Origin: Tupaia tana
Lineage: Eukaryota; Chordata; Mammalia; Scandentia; Tupaiidae
Reading direction: 5' to 3'
DNA length: 64,000 nucleotides
Assembly (NCBI GenBank): GCA_026018925.1
Contig: JAKSZU010000005.1
Coordinates: 82,945,398-83,009,397, forward strand
Shown: positions 22,507 through 33,969 of the stretch, in pieces
Position numbering within the stretch: position 1 is the stretch's first letter
Layout: each line of letters begins with the position of its first letter
Notes under the pieces: generated by a model
The model's input: only the letters and a program-made list of their open reading frames with translations
Database searches by the model: none
What the model was told of the DNA's origin: nothing
Position numbers and translations under genes: made by a program

Positions 22507-23464
22507 AATATCTGGTTTTAATATAGATTATTACTTATGTGGAAACAAGAACGATTTTAATTATATTTAATTATCTGATATCTGACTTAGTACTTGACTG
22601 CACAATATATTCTCTAATGTATATAAATATTTTTAATCAGTTTGTTGTATATACTAAAACTTACTCGTAAATTTATAACTGTTATGAGTATCAGCAGACT
22701 TTTCTGAAATTTTTATGTTGAAATGATAAAAATTTCAGTTGTCATTAAATATTTTTCTATGAAAATGAAAATCAACACTTGAGACCAGCAGAGAGGTGAT
22801 ACTCTGTGAGACCAGCATGGACTATGGACTCATCTCTGAAGATACCTAGCTATGGGTATCCCAGCACAACAGTACCCAAGATCCTTTCAACAAGACTATG
22901 CGTAGTGACAAGTAAATTTATATATAAGTATCTACTCTATAATTTGTTAATGAAATTAAAAGTGAAGAAAATGCCTAAGTAAAACCTATTTGGAAGGCCT
23001 ATCTTAAATGATTCTCAAAAGGCTAGCTATGAAATATCAGTTTTTATTATAAAAAATAGCTTGGATGATGGATGGGTCAATATATCAAGGTATACTATGT
23101 CTTTATATGAAGTAAATAGCATGTGGATTTCTGGATTTACTAAAAATATGATACTTTCTTATCACAAAATTGTAATGCGTATGTGCACTTATGCGTGTGC
23201 CTATGCACATATGTGTGTACATGAATAACACTGCTTAAGGAGGACAAACATGAGTTACTACATGCCATGGAAAATAGGAGGCAGCTCTCTCCAATGAATT
23301 CTCCTAGCAACTTAACAGAACACAGTGATAGATTCCTTATCTATTTTCTGATGAATAGAGTAGGTACTATCAAATCACATAAATTTATTGACTTTGACCC
23401 AAATGCTTTATTGTCTATTTTTTAGCAAGTCTTCGAAAAACATACATGAATTTGTGTGTGTGTT
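22507..23464. other. Unassigned non-coding DNA, possible decayed SINE near 22776
   Basis: At 22776-22915 a block starting gagaccagcagagaggtg may be a very decayed tRNA-SINE, with gtacccaagatcctttc like the tSINE-A body, but the B box region is not recognisable. A TG/CA-rich patch is at 23177-23222. Confidence 0.35.
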
Positions 23465-23860
23465 AGTGTCCTCTAGAAAAATAGAACCAGTAGAAGACAC
23501 AGCTGTAACTATATATAAAGATATTCATTACGAGCAATTTGTTCTCACAACTATGGTGGGTGAGAAGTCCCACAATCTGCTGCAGTGGCTCAGGTCAGTT
23601 TGAATCTGAGGGTCCGAGAACCAAGATATTAATGGCATAGTCTCCATCTGAGGGCATGTGAGGAAGACCGGTGCTCAACTCAAGCTTTCAACTGGAAGGA
23701 ATGAACTGTCTATTCCTTTATCCTTCAGACTCTCAACAGAGTTAAGGAAAGCCACCTACATTAAGGGAGGGGAACCTGCTTTATGGATTTCACTGATTTA
23801 AATATTAGTTTCATCCAGAAAGACCACTGTAAGCACATCTCGAAATAATGTTTAATTTGC
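23465..23860 (-). mobile_element. L1M-type 3' end repeat (second type), antisense
   Basis: Begins tgtcctctagaaaaatagaac and continues gttctcacaactatggtggg, agaagtcccacaatctgc, ttcaactggaaggaatg and ggaacctgctttatgg. This is the reverse of the placental repeat whose sense start lies at 45946. The 71-codon frame at 23388-23603 overlaps it and is not a gene. Confidence 0.7.
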
Positions 23861-24982
23861 ACTAGTGTCTCATTCAAGTTAACGCATAAAGTGCAAATTT
23901 TTGAATATTAAAATACCATTTGAGAATGCAAACTCAGAGCCTATTAATATTATTTGAAATGGAAAAAAATGACAAGTTCCTAAAACACAAATCACATAGT
24001 AAAATACTGGGTTATTGGGAAAGTCATGATGCAATTTTGCATAGAAAAACACGGAAAAATACTTCATAATTTTCCCAATAATTTAATATCTACATATAAG
24101 TTACAGACTAATGTCTAATAAAATTCTTAAGCATCATTTCCTGTCACAAGTATTCAAAATTCTTGTGAATGAGTAGATTTTCAGTAGACAACATGTCCTC
24201 TGTGACAACACGAAGGGAATTTTGTTGTAGTTCACACATATTAAAATGTCTACTAGTGGTTCTAACAATTATTATAATAAATTTAAGTTTTTTCCCTCAA
24301 AATGTTTTATTTAAAAAAATCACATAACATTTTGACATACAAGTATCAGCTTTCATTTATATAATCATATTGTGAATCATATTGTTTAGTTAAGTACACA
24401 CATCATTTCTCTCCTTTTTGGCTAATATCAAGTGATGTTAAATACACTTTTTTTTTTCTAGGTAAGATAAAGTGTACATGCACTATGGCAAAAAACAAAA
24501 ACAAAAAGCAAAAGAAAAAAAATTGGATTAGCACCAATCAATGTTGCAAAGAACAGTGATTGGAGAAGTTGACAACTACTGCCATTCAAGATTTTTTTAA
24601 CTTATTAAGAAAGAAAGGGATGATAGAGAGGGGAGGATTTTTGTTGTCTAAGTACTTTTGCTCTCATTTGTAATCATAAAGTAACCTCTAGTAATGATCC
24701 TTTGTCCATTTTATTTATTATCTTTGAGAAAATAAGAAATGTCAAAGAATAGTTCTTTTCATACCAATCATTTTCAAATATCTGTCTTGATTTACTGTAA
24801 TTCAAACACCTAATGGGACAACAGTTGTAAATTAATATTGCATTGTCTTCCCATCCTGTGACCTCCCTGAATACAGCAGACTCATCTGTGCTTATGATAA
24901 AGGACTGATTGAGGCAGCAGGTGGATCAGAACATCTGGACCCTATTAGCAGCGCTATTTGTTTTGTCTTGCTTTCTCTCTCT
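23861..24982. other. AT-rich non-coding DNA
   Basis: At 24290-24420 a T-rich stretch with attgtttagttaagtac faintly resembles the terminal L1 3' UTR. Nothing else recognised. Confidence 0.45.
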
Positions 24983-25262
24983 TTTTTTTTATTATTTATT
25001 TTTATATACATTGCATCATATTGTTTAGCTTACAAAGTGAACATTTCAATATGTGAACATTTCTCCCCAATCTAGTTGATCAAAATACTGAGTGTCTGCA
25101 CTCTATGACCAAAACTGATTGATTAAAAGATACACAAACACAAGAGATGGGTGTAAATGCCAGATGTAGTGTGTGTGGAGGAGTGGGGCCTGGGGAAGGT
25201 CCTTTGGAGGAGGGGTACAGAGGCAGAGCTTTTTCTTTTGTTTATGGAAGAAATAAATGGAC
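24983..25262 (-). mobile_element. Short L1 3' end with internal inversion (twin priming)
   Basis: Two blocks that are contiguous and co-oriented at 28590-28928 are here in opposite orientation. The terminal block (24983-25075, antisense: ttgtttagcttacaaagtg, gaacatttctccccaatc) carries the poly-T tail complement. The upstream 3' UTR block (25078-25256: gactgattgattaaaag-like, gggtgtaaatgccagatg) is plus-oriented. This inverted-5'-part arrangement is the known outcome of twin priming during L1 insertion. Confidence 0.75.
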
Positions 25263-25340
25263 TTAAAAAAAGTTATGCTAAACTCTAAAATGTATAAACT
25301 TTAGTATCTAAGTAGACATTAGTTTCAAAAAGGTACTTGA

Positions 25341-25597
25341 GGGCTTTCTTGTGACCTGGTGATTACATAAGCTGGATCCTACTTGGTTGAAGTTCTGGTC
25401 CCAGAGGCTTGAAAAACACACTGGGAATACATGAATATGTGCTCGAAAACCCTGAAAAGAGGAAGAAATAGAGGAGAATAGATTTTGGAATGATCACTCC
25501 CTACGAGGAATGATTTCTCCATAATCTCTCTCTTACTGTCTCTCTGGCAAGTACAGCCTTCTTCTGGCCAATTTAAAACAAAAACAAAAACAAAAAG
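25341..25597 (+). mobile_element. tSINE-A, old copy
   Basis: Head gggctttcttgtgacctgg, B box region gaagttctggtccc is degraded. Body tatgtgctcgaaaaccctg, gatcactccctacgaggaatg (worn hairpin), CT tract and a (CAAAAA)n tail. Confidence 0.75.
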
Positions 25598-26280
25598 TTT
25601 GAATTACTATCACTAAGTTTAGGTTTAAGATAATTGAGGTGAGGTGGGAAAGAATTCAAAGAACAATTATATAAAAGCATGGTTCATAATATTTTAGACA
25701 GTTGAGTTTAATGAATAACTATTGTTTAAAAGGCCACAAAACTTGAAGATTTCTGAGTGAGAGAAGACAGAGAATTAAATGTATGATAGTTCACAGAGTT
25801 ATTAAAAACAACAGACATTGCATACCTTAAAAGAAAATAAAAATATATTAAAGTTCAATGATTACCAATTCTACGATTTTGACAGTGATACATTTTGTTC
25901 ACCTGTGCTCTAACTAGGAAATCTTGTTTTTAACTTTTCTGTGAATGTTTGGTAAAAAAAAAAAATATAAAATTAAATTAAAATAAAATAAAAAAACAAT
26001 AGTGGGCAAAAATTATTCAACTTTCTTCCTGGGACTGTATTCTATTGTATTGACTCCAAAGCTATTATGCAAGACATTTTTCCAGTAATTGAAATTCCCA
26101 TGATCACAGTGTAATCTATTTTATAGATGGTGTTCTTCTCTGTTTTCCTCTTTACCATTACTTCACCTGATTTTTCTTTCCATTCTCTGAGATACAAAAG
26201 TGGTCCTTGGCATTGATTTGGCCCTGCATTATATAAATGATGATGCTTTATTGAGCTCAGAGAACTATAGGGTTCCTGTT

Positions 26281-26285
<5 letters not shown>
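25598..26285. other. AT-rich non-coding DNA
   Basis: No gene or recognised repeat. Confidence 0.5.
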
Positions 26286-26360
<75 letters not shown>

Positions 26361-26374
26361 ATACACACACACAT
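26286..26374. repeat. Compound (TA)n-(TG)n-(CA)n microsatellite
   Basis: About 40 bp of alternating TA, then a TG run to about 26360, then TATACACACACACA. The TG and CA parts are mutually complementary and meet at TATA, so the core is a palindrome able to form a cruciform. The alternating purine-pyrimidine run also favours Z-DNA. Confidence 0.95.
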
Positions 26375-27465
26375 ATTTGCACTCCTGTTATATTTGATAG
26401 GTCCAGACATTTTTTAACTTGCTTTACCTTTATTTTTATGTATCTTAATTTGACATATAAGATCTAAAATATCTTTATATACATATATTATGTATATATA
26501 AATATGCATACATATATACACATATGCATACATAAAAAATTAACCAATTTTTTTCTTTATATGCTGCATTATTTGGACTTTGATAATTTTCTTTATTTTT
26601 ACATATTTGCTATATTTTAATGACTATTCAAAATTGTCTACCTAATAAGTATTTCTGCCTCAATTGTTATTGTTTTGAATTTTGAAAATGATTAATTATT
26701 TATTGTTTTATCTGTAAAATGTGCTAAAGAAAATGCTCCTTTACAAGGTTCAAGACATTACCATGAAAGTTCACTATAATAATTTTATAGAGAAATGATA
26801 TACTCAGAAAAAGTCTTTTTAACTAATCTTTTCTATCTTGGAAATATAAAAATAGGACAGTGTCTTTACTCCACGTTCCATTTTTCATGTTTTAACTATT
26901 GCTACTCTTTTCTGAATGGCTTCAATTTATCTACTTTATTCTCGAAATAAAAAACTTGACTGTTATCTAATATTAAATAAAGACTTGGCATTTTTGATAC
27001 TTTTAATTTGCAACAACAGTTTGCAGCACAAATTGATAAGGCAAAGATTATCTATATTAGGAACAGGTCCCAAAACTTTGCTTACTGAGCAAAGAGCCTT
27101 CGTGTTTATCTCGAAGCTATATTCATTAAATGAGGTGCCAGAGACCATAACAACTTCTTCGAGTTTGATATAGTGAAGAGAAAATGGATAGGTCATGGTA
27201 GAAAGAAGTGACAGACATTTCTGGGTTCATATATTTGCATTATTCTTTTATTTGAATAGTGAGTTAATTAATACATTTATTGTAATTCTTAGTAGATTCC
27301 ATAAACTTTAAGAATGTCTTCAACATTTGATCTAGTTTATTTCTGGGTTATTGTACAAAATCATAGAATGAGTTAAGGCCTTGCATAAAAACTATTTATG
27401 GTGGAAAGTGGTCTCAGGAACCAGAAGCACAGTACAAGGAAATAATATATGAAAACAGTTCATGT
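26375..27465. other. AT-rich non-coding DNA
   Basis: TA-rich simple sequence at 26455-26540. The 85-codon frame at 26916-27173 shows no recognisable domain. Confidence 0.5.
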
Positions 27466-27482
27466 AAGAGTGTATTAATCTG

Positions 27483-27760
27483 GGGAACCAGCAGTTAGCG
27501 TAATGGCTATGTCACTGGACTCCCACGTAGTCGACCTCAGTTCGCGTCCCGGACCCAGTGGCTTAAAACTCACGCCGGGCGCATGTGCGTGCGTGCCCAA
27601 GATCCTGAGAGGAGAATGGAGGAGAAGGGATTGCGGCGTGACCATCCCCCCTGGGGGGGTGATTTCTCGCTTTCTGTCTCTATGTCTCTCTCTTTCTGTC
27701 TGGCCAGCGCATGTGCCCTATAGTGAAAATCTCTCCAAAAAAAAAAAAAAAAAAAAAAAA
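27483..27760 (+). mobile_element. tSINE-A, young, B-box-variant lineage
   Basis: Complete, with a 24-nt pure A-tail and a duplication gagtgtattaatctg on both sides (27468-27482 and 27761-27775). It has the variant lineage marks: start GGGAACC, B box agTTCGCGTCC with C where the invariant A should be, AAAACTCACG, GTGACCATC and CTATGTC. The variant copy clearly retroposed. Confidence 0.97.
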
Positions 27761-27807
27761 GAGTGTATTAATCTGTTCAACCAGGGCACAATCCATTTAG
27801 AATCTTT

Positions 27808-28016
27808 GTTTATTTTTAATTGTCAGTGGGTACATGTGCTTACCAGAAAGAGAGCACCCCAAAAGGACATGATCACACCACTATTCTTTTTCCTCCATTT
27901 CTCTTTCCCATCATAATTTGGGACACTCAGGGAGATGGATCTAGCATGTTTTTCAAGCCAGAATTTGAACCATGTGGAATCTGCCTTTCCTAATCACTAA
28001 ACTATGGGGCTGACCC
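27808..28016 (-). mobile_element. tSINE-A, old, antisense
   Basis: gggtacatgtgcttaccag, ggacatgatcacaccac, then the head (agaatttgaaccatgtgg, aatcactaaactatggggc). Strongly decayed. Confidence 0.65.
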
Positions 28017-28098
28017 ACATTGGGACATTTTAGGAAGCCATGTATAATGAAATTTAAAATAGTCCATCTAAAGTCCAGTAGAGAGTAGTGTATTTCAA

Positions 28099-28325
28099 AA
28101 AATATGTATTTACTTCTTCCATGAATAAGAGACAGAGAGAGAGAGCACCCTGAACAGGGCCCTGACACTTACAAACCATGCATGGCTTTCAGTTAGCTCA
28201 AGATCAAGGGGAAATGTGTGCCCAGTGTACCAACAGGGATCTCCAGAACATAGACCTAGAACTTTTCCATGTGAGTCAGCCTCACAGTGTTGAGTTTTAT
28301 CACTGCATCACTGGGTGTCAGCCCC
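28099..28325 (-). mobile_element. tSINE-C candidate, antisense
   Basis: T-rich start, agacagagagagagagcacc, cagggccctgacacttac, and a head-like end (cttttccatgtgagtcagcc ... atcactgggtgtcagcccc). Body unlike tSINE-A or B. Confidence 0.45.
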
Positions 28326-28589
28326 AAGGTAAGCATGTTTAAGAGGACCCCTTACCTGTGAATCTTCCTCTTCCACTGAAGGGGCTTGAAACCTCTCACA
28401 ATCCTGAATTAGGACAAGCCCAATCCCTTAGTGTTTCCCATAAGCGTGTGACTCTGAGGTGTGAGAGAAGCTCTTTGCCAAATGACTGGTCCATTTGAGG
28501 TGAATTGATCTGATATCTCAGTAGCTGGAAGTTCATTGCCGCAGTAATGTTTGAAGTAAAAGATGGCTAGGAAGACGTCAAAACTATGA
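28326..28589. other. Unassigned non-coding block
   Basis: Mixed-composition DNA (ggggcttgaaacctctcac). It may be an old LTR or 5' part of the adjacent L1 3' UTR. No decisive feature. Confidence 0.3.
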
Positions 28590-28928
28590 AGGGATAAAAC
28601 GTTGTCTCTACTTAATATTTACCCAGTGTCCTTACTTTATGACTGAAACTGATTGAATAAAGGATATAGAAACATAGTAAATGGATGTGAATACCAGATA
28701 TAGTGTGTGTGAAAGAGTAGAGTCTGAGGAAGGACTTTTAGAAGAAAAATAGAGAGGCAAAGCATTAATGGGCCAAAGAAATATGGTATCATCTGTTGAA
28801 GATAATTTTACAGTTTTATCAACTGGACTAGGGAGAAATGTTCACGTATTGAAATATTTACTTTGTAAGCTAAATAATGTGATTGAATGTATAAAAGAAA
28901 ATGAAATAAAAATAAAACTTAAAAAAAT
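28590..28928 (+). mobile_element. L1 3' UTR end, sense
   Basis: Reference arrangement for the inverted copy at 24983: aactgattgaataaagg, gtgaataccagatatagtg, then tatcaactggactaggg, gagaaatgttcacgtattg, actttgtaagctaaataatg and an A-rich end. The terminal motif is shared with the antisense L1 end at 56538. Confidence 0.7.
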
Positions 28929-29270
28929 ATTTCTTTTCACCTAAAATTTTCACAGGAATCTGTGGGTTAAAAATTTTCAGATTAATCTACCCTAACCTTT
29001 TTTATCTTGTCACAAAATCCCACTATTTTTGATGATATCTTAGACCTGGAATACACTTATTCATTCTGCACCTCTGTAGTTATTTAACCACATAATTAAA
29101 TTCTGGGCCTGATTTTCAGTGCAGTGCTCTGTACTTATGGGAGATACATCTTTTTGCATGCTGTCATGGGCGTATCTCAATTTTTATAGCAATTTTTTAC
29201 TTGACAACAAACCTGAACTTCCAGGTTTCCTTTTTTATGGATCCCAGGTTTTACTTTATTTTGTATTCTG
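28929..29270. other. Unassigned non-coding DNA
   Basis: No gene or recognised repeat. Confidence 0.45.
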
Positions 29271-29508
29271 TTTTTTTTTTTCTTTTTTTAAAATTTTCCG
29301 GAGGATGTGTGTATTTCTTGTAGATAGAGAAGAGGAGGAGAAAACACCCTATGTAGCAGACGGTCACAAAACATTCCCTTCTCTTTCATTTATCCCTCTT
29401 TTCAAGATTTTGGACTTGTATGTGAATGTGCCTGGCTTGTTTTTCTTTGAACCATACAATCATTCATATGTGATCCAGACACATTAACTACCACTCTACT
29501 AGAAGGCA
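29271..29508 (-). mobile_element. tSINE-A, old, antisense
   Basis: Poly-T start, ggatgtgtgtatttcttg, gcagacggtcacaaaac, caagattttggacttgtatg, gtgcctggcttgtttttc, and the head tttgaaccatacaatc...ctaccactctactag. Heavily diverged. A 122-codon frame across it is a by-product. Confidence 0.65.
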
Positions 29509-29989
29509 TAGTCCTCAGGTCTTTTAGCAAAAGTCAGTCAACTCAGAACCCTTGTAATTATTAACTTCCTCATGTAAGTGTTCAGGTGCCAGTGCTGTCA
29601 CAAAACATAATGTTTTATTTTTCACCTGAATTTCTTTCCAATCTATAGCTAGTGTAGATTATTGTATAGGAGGCCACTGCATATCATCCATTTTCTTTTT
29701 GCAATTCATCCCAACCTACCACCAGGAAATATAGTATTAATTGTGTTTCAGTGGTGATCACCACCTTACTTACTAAAAGTAATGACTTTTTAATTAATGA
29801 GTGATACATTTCCCAAATCCCATCCTAAGGGTTTGTTTTCAAGAAATATTTTAGCCAAGAGAGTGCTAGAAAACAGAGACTGACAAAAGGTTCAAATGTA
29901 AGCTAATTTTAAGAAAAAGTGTCAGGGTTAGAGACAGAGTGACTGGAAGGAAGTAGAACAGGTGATCCCCAGATGAGTTGAACTTTTCT
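29509..29989. other. Unassigned non-coding DNA
   Basis: No gene or recognised repeat. Confidence 0.45.
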
Positions 29990-30642
29990 GTTTATACACA
30001 GACACTTATAGCAGTTTTAGTCCTAAGTGCCAAAACTTGAAAAAATCAAGCTGTTCTATAGCAGGTGATTGGATAAATATAAAGTTGTAGATTATTATTC
30101 TGGAATATTATTCAAAGCTAAATATTAATAGAAATAAACATCAAGCCAAGAAATGACATGGAGGAGCCTGAAATACATACTACATTTGCATTAAATGCAT
30201 ATTAAATGTAGCTTGTCTGCAAGGGCTGTATACTTCATGATTTCAGCTATATCACATTTTGAAAAAGGCAAAACTACAAGTCAGACACAAGAACAGTGAT
30301 TGCTAGGGGTTACAAAGGAGAGAGACATCAATAATTGGAACATAGAGGATTTTTCACACAGTGCAACTATTCTGTATGGTACTCAAATAGCAGATAAGTA
30401 TCATTACATATTTGCCATAAAGTAAACAAAACCAAGGGTAAGCACTAATATAAACTATGGGCTGTAAGTAAAAATGTTTGATGAATAATGTGGCTACATC
30501 AATTATAATAAATATATCACTGACTGAGGGATGTCAGTAGTTGGGGAGATTGTGCAAGTGTAGGGTCTGGGGAATTATCAGTACTCTACTTGATACTCAG
30601 CATTGCTGTGAATATATAAGTGCTCTGAAAAATAGTCTATTA
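29990..30642 (+). mobile_element. Old L1M 3' end, sense
   Basis: Shows the ORF2-end and 3' UTR order of older L1s: agcaggtgattggataaat, tggaatattattcaaagc, ttcagctatatcacattttg, aaaggcaaaactacaagtc, gtgattgctaggggttac, attctgtatggtactc, and the terminal ggatgtcagtagttgggg. A tSINE-A follows directly at its A-rich 3' end. Confidence 0.8.
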
Positions 30643-30656
30643 AAAATAACAACACA

Positions 30657-30920
30657 GGGGACCAGCAGTTAGTGTAGTGGCTATGTCACTCGACTCCCAC
30701 GTAGTCGACCGCGGTTCGTGTCCTGGACCCGGTGGCTTAAAACTCAGGCTGGGTGCGTGTATGTGAGAGCCCAAGATCCTGAGAAGAGAATGGAGGAGAA
30801 GGTATTGCAGCATCGCCATCCCCCCTGGGGGGTGATTTCTCGCTTTCTGTCTCTATGTCTCTCTGTCTGGTGAGCCACGCGTCCTATAGCAAAAACCCCT
30901 GCCCCCCCCCCAAAAAAAAA
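30657..30920 (+). mobile_element. tSINE-A, young
   Basis: Complete, with B box ggttcgTgtcc (T at the usual A position), AAAACTCAGG, CTATGTC and a C-run before the A-tail. The word ataacaacaca flanks both sides (30646-30656 and 30921-30931). Confidence 0.95.
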
Positions 30921-31228
30921 ATAACAACACAAATGAATAGAAATGTAATACAAAGGTACATGATTGCATTGCAGTATGGACAACAGGGGCTTCCTTACAA
31001 ATTGAGGTGTCTGCAAAGATTTGGGGATTAAAGTAAGAAATACAGGGTATAGCTTGAGAGTAGTAAGTCAATTTACACCCCCCCAAAAAAAATACCGATT
31101 GTCATTAGCCCAAGTAAATGCCTAACTTAAAAGACAAAATTGTACACAGAAAGTATCCAAGGAATTATATCTTCCCTTCTTACCTTCTTTACTTTTTTCA
31201 AGTAAGATGGCATTGATATATATTATCA

Positions 31229-31466
31229 GGGCCAGGCCTGGGCACTAAGTCACTGGACACCTACATGATCTACCATGGTTCAAGTGCTGGACCCAACAAC
31301 TTGAAAATAACATCCGATGTGTGTCCATGCATACCCAAAATTCCAAGATGAGAATAGAGGAGAGCAGATTTTTGCTTGGACAATTCCCTTAGGGAGGTGA
31401 TTTTCCACTTTTCCTGTCTCTATCTGGCAAGTACACCCAACCTATGGCCAAAAAAAAAAAAAAAAA
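31229..31466 (+). mobile_element. tSINE-A, old copy
   Basis: Head gggccaggcctgggcac with a near-intact B box (ggttcaagtgctggaccc), body catgcatacccaaaattcc, gacaattcccttaggg, CT tract, cctatggcc and an A-tail. Confidence 0.85.
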
Positions 31467-31773
31467 GAACACCTTTAATACCCTTTTTTTTTATCATTTT
31501 GGAATATTTATTCAAAAGGAAGTTTTCTTAATTCAATGAGCAGCTCAACTCTTTAGCATATAACACTTTTCAAATTGTATAATTTTCTATAGTTACTTTA
31601 TGGTCTTTAATCCAAGATTAATGCAAGATAATTGAAGGATATGCAGGACATGAAGATATGCAGATTATCTTCCCTATTAATAATAGTTTAAGTATTCGAG
31701 CATATAATTAATGGAATATGATTAAATCATTGAAGTAACCAAGAATATTCTGTATGAGAATAGCTCAAACTCT

Positions 31774-31801
31774 GGGACCAGCAGGTGGCACGGTGGTTAA
31801 G
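31774..31801 (+). mobile_element. 28-nt head-only SINE insertion with target-site duplication
   Basis: The sequence gggaccagcaggtggcac and the next ten bases match the first 28 nt of the older tSINE head and then stop. AGAATAGCTCAA lies on both sides (31757-31768 and 31800-31811), so the fragment sits in a target-site duplication. There is no body, CT tract or A-tail. The 3' breakpoint shares AAG with the duplication. This matches the pattern of tailless retropseudogenes. A later deletion inside a full SINE is the alternative. Confidence 0.75.
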
Positions 31802-31846
31802 AATAGCTCAACTCCATGTAAATATCCAAGTAGTCTATAAGCTTTT

Positions 31847-32101
31847 TTTTTTGGAGAGGTTTTCACTATAGGGCGCGTGCGCTCGCCAGACAGAGAGACA
31901 TAGAGACAGAAAGCGAGAAATCACCCCCCAGGGGGGATGGTCATGCCACAATCCCTTCTCCTCCATTCTCCTCTCAGGATCTTGGGCACGCACGCACACA
32001 CGCCCGGCATGAGTTTTAAGCCACCGGGTCCGAGACGCGAACCGCGGTCGACTACGTAGGAGTCCAGCGACATAGCCATTATGCTAACTGCTGGTTCCCC
32101 T
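31847..32101 (-). mobile_element. tSINE-A, young, antisense, B-box-variant lineage
   Basis: Complete. Reverse-strand marks of the variant lineage: gacgcgaacc (B box TTCGCGTC), gttttaagcc, gatggtcatgcc, gacatagagac and end ggttccc. Flanked by agtctataagctttt and agactataagctttt. Only 45 bp from the head-only insertion. Confidence 0.96.
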
Positions 32102-32116
32102 AGACTATAAGCTTTT

Positions 32117-32499
32117 AAGAAGATAATATTTGTAAGGTACTTCACTCTCATTATCACTTGTAATAAATGCATTCGGGTGGAATTCTTATCCTCCTTTATA
32201 CGCTTCAAAGAGAAATCTGTGTTCATCAGAAAGGGCTGGTGAGGCAGAGACGTAGCTTTCCAGTAATACCATTGGTTCAGCCAAGTCACCCAAGGTGGAG
32301 GTACCAAAAGATGGCTACTAAAGAATTCAAAAATATCATGAAGAATTCAAACAGACCTTTATAGGATATTGCTTCCCTCTTGTTTGTTCTAAAATACTCC
32401 TACAAGAATGTAATAAGGCTGTTTAGTTCTAGTTATCTTACTCTTCCATTAAGATATTCATTAGAAAATAAATTTGATGACTTGTTTTTTTCACTTATC
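32117..32499. other. Unassigned non-coding DNA
   Basis: A 65-codon frame at 32167-32364 has no recognised domain. Confidence 0.45.
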
Positions 32500-32514
32500 A
32501 AAATTGAAAACAAA

Positions 32515-32783
32515 GGGAACCAGCAGTTAGCTTAATGGCTATGTCGCTGGACTCCCACGTGGTCGACCGCGGTTCGCATCCTGGACCCGGTGGCTTAAAA
32601 CTCACGCCGGGCACGTGTGCGTGCGTGCCCAAGATCCCGAGAGGAGAATGGAGGAGAAGGGATTGTGGTGTGACCATCCCCCCTGGGGGGTGATTTCTCG
32701 CTTTCTGTCTCTACGTCTTTCTCTGTCTGTCTGGCGAGCGCACGCGCCCTATAACGAAAAACCTTTCCCCCCCCAAAAAAAAA
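32515..32783 (+). mobile_element. tSINE-A, young, B-box-variant lineage
   Basis: Complete. Head gggaaccagcagttagctta, CACGTGGTCGACC, B box ggttcgCatcc, AAAACTCACG and a C8-9 run before the A-tail. Flanked by attgaaaacaaa and aatgaaaacaaa. It shares the substitutions GCTTAATGG and CACGTGG with the copy at 33970, so the two probably come from one source. Confidence 0.96.
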
Positions 32784-32796
32784 ATGAAAACAAAAG

Positions 32797-33396
32797 TAAA
32801 AGATATTTAGAGAGAGCTATAGATACGTAGATATTTCCACTTACATTTCTTTGGCAGGAACTGGGTCTCCTAGTAAAATCAAAATCAATCACGGAAAAGA
32901 GTATGTTTTAGATAGTTTAAGAGCAGTCTAAAGAATGTGACATTGATTTTGGAATTGAGAGTTCCTTCAAAGCTGCAAGGCCTGGGGGAGACTGCTAATT
33001 GAAGCAGGAAGGACCTTGATCAGAGTACATGCAGAAGTATAAAGAGCTTGAGGACCTTGTCAGTAGTGGATTAAAGAAGTAAGAGAAAAATGGAAGCTGC
33101 TCGGGGACCTATATTACAGTTTCAAATATGCAGTTAGCCTGTCATCTGTGATAACGTGGAAAACAGAAATTATACCTAATAATTTGTTGATCTTACTTAA
33201 GGAGGCTGCAAGGCAGAATGTTGAGGCTACCATCCAAAGGATTTTATGACCAAAAGACTAAGGCAATAGGTTCACTAAGGAATGAATTATTCTGCTTTGG
33301 AGTGGAATTTGCAGGCCATGTAAAGTACTCAGAATAACCTTCTAGCCAGCCCAGAATTCTCAGAGTAAGCAGGAACATTAATACAAAGATCAAAGT
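32797..33396. other. Unassigned non-coding DNA
   Basis: Purine-rich and of mixed composition. Phrases like tgcaaggcctgggggagac might be decayed retroviral (MaLR-like) internal sequence. Not proven. Confidence 0.35.
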
Positions 33397-33412
33397 CAGT
33401 GTGGGATCTTCT

Positions 33413-33685
33413 TTTTTTTTTTTTTTTTTTTTGGAGAGGTTTTTGCTAAAGGGGCGCGTGCGCTCGCCAGACAGACAGAGAGAGACAGAGAGATAGAAAG
33501 CAGGAAATCACCCCCCAGGAGGGATGGCCACGCCGCAATCCCATCTCCTCCATTCTCCTCTCGGGATCCTGGGCACACACGCACATGCGCCCGGCGTGAG
33601 TTTAAGCCGCCGGGTCCGGGACTCGAACCGCGGTCGACTAAGTGGGAGTCCAGCGACATAGCCATTACGCTAACTGCTGGTCCCA
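33413..33685 (-). mobile_element. tSINE-A, young, antisense, 16-bp perfect duplication
   Basis: Complete canonical-lineage copy with long poly-T, cgcgtgcgctcgccag, CpG-rich body and head ccgggtccgggactcgaacc (B box with A). Flanked by perfect cagtgtgggatcttct (33397-33412 and 33686-33701). Confidence 0.97.
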
Positions 33686-33969
33686 CAGTGTGGGATCTTC
33701 TAATCCTTTGATGAAACCAGAGAGTTTAAACCAGTGACTCACAGACATTTACACTTTGACAAGAATCCTTCAGTGGACCTTAAACATATGTCTTCAAGAT
33801 TGTTTCTCACTATCAGTGGGAAGTATAAGAATCTTTAAAACATTGTCCCACCACAGGCTCTTCCAGAATCTAAAACAGAAAAGAATTTGTTTCAAATACA
33901 GATTTTTTTTCAAATGGAATGTACTCCCAAACAATGTATAAACATCCCACACTTTTTAAAACGTTTATA

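Noticed and set aside
22776-22915. Possible highly decayed SINE (gagaccagcagagagg...)
   Set aside because: Head-like start and a short body match only. The B box region is not recognisable, so I did not list it as an element.
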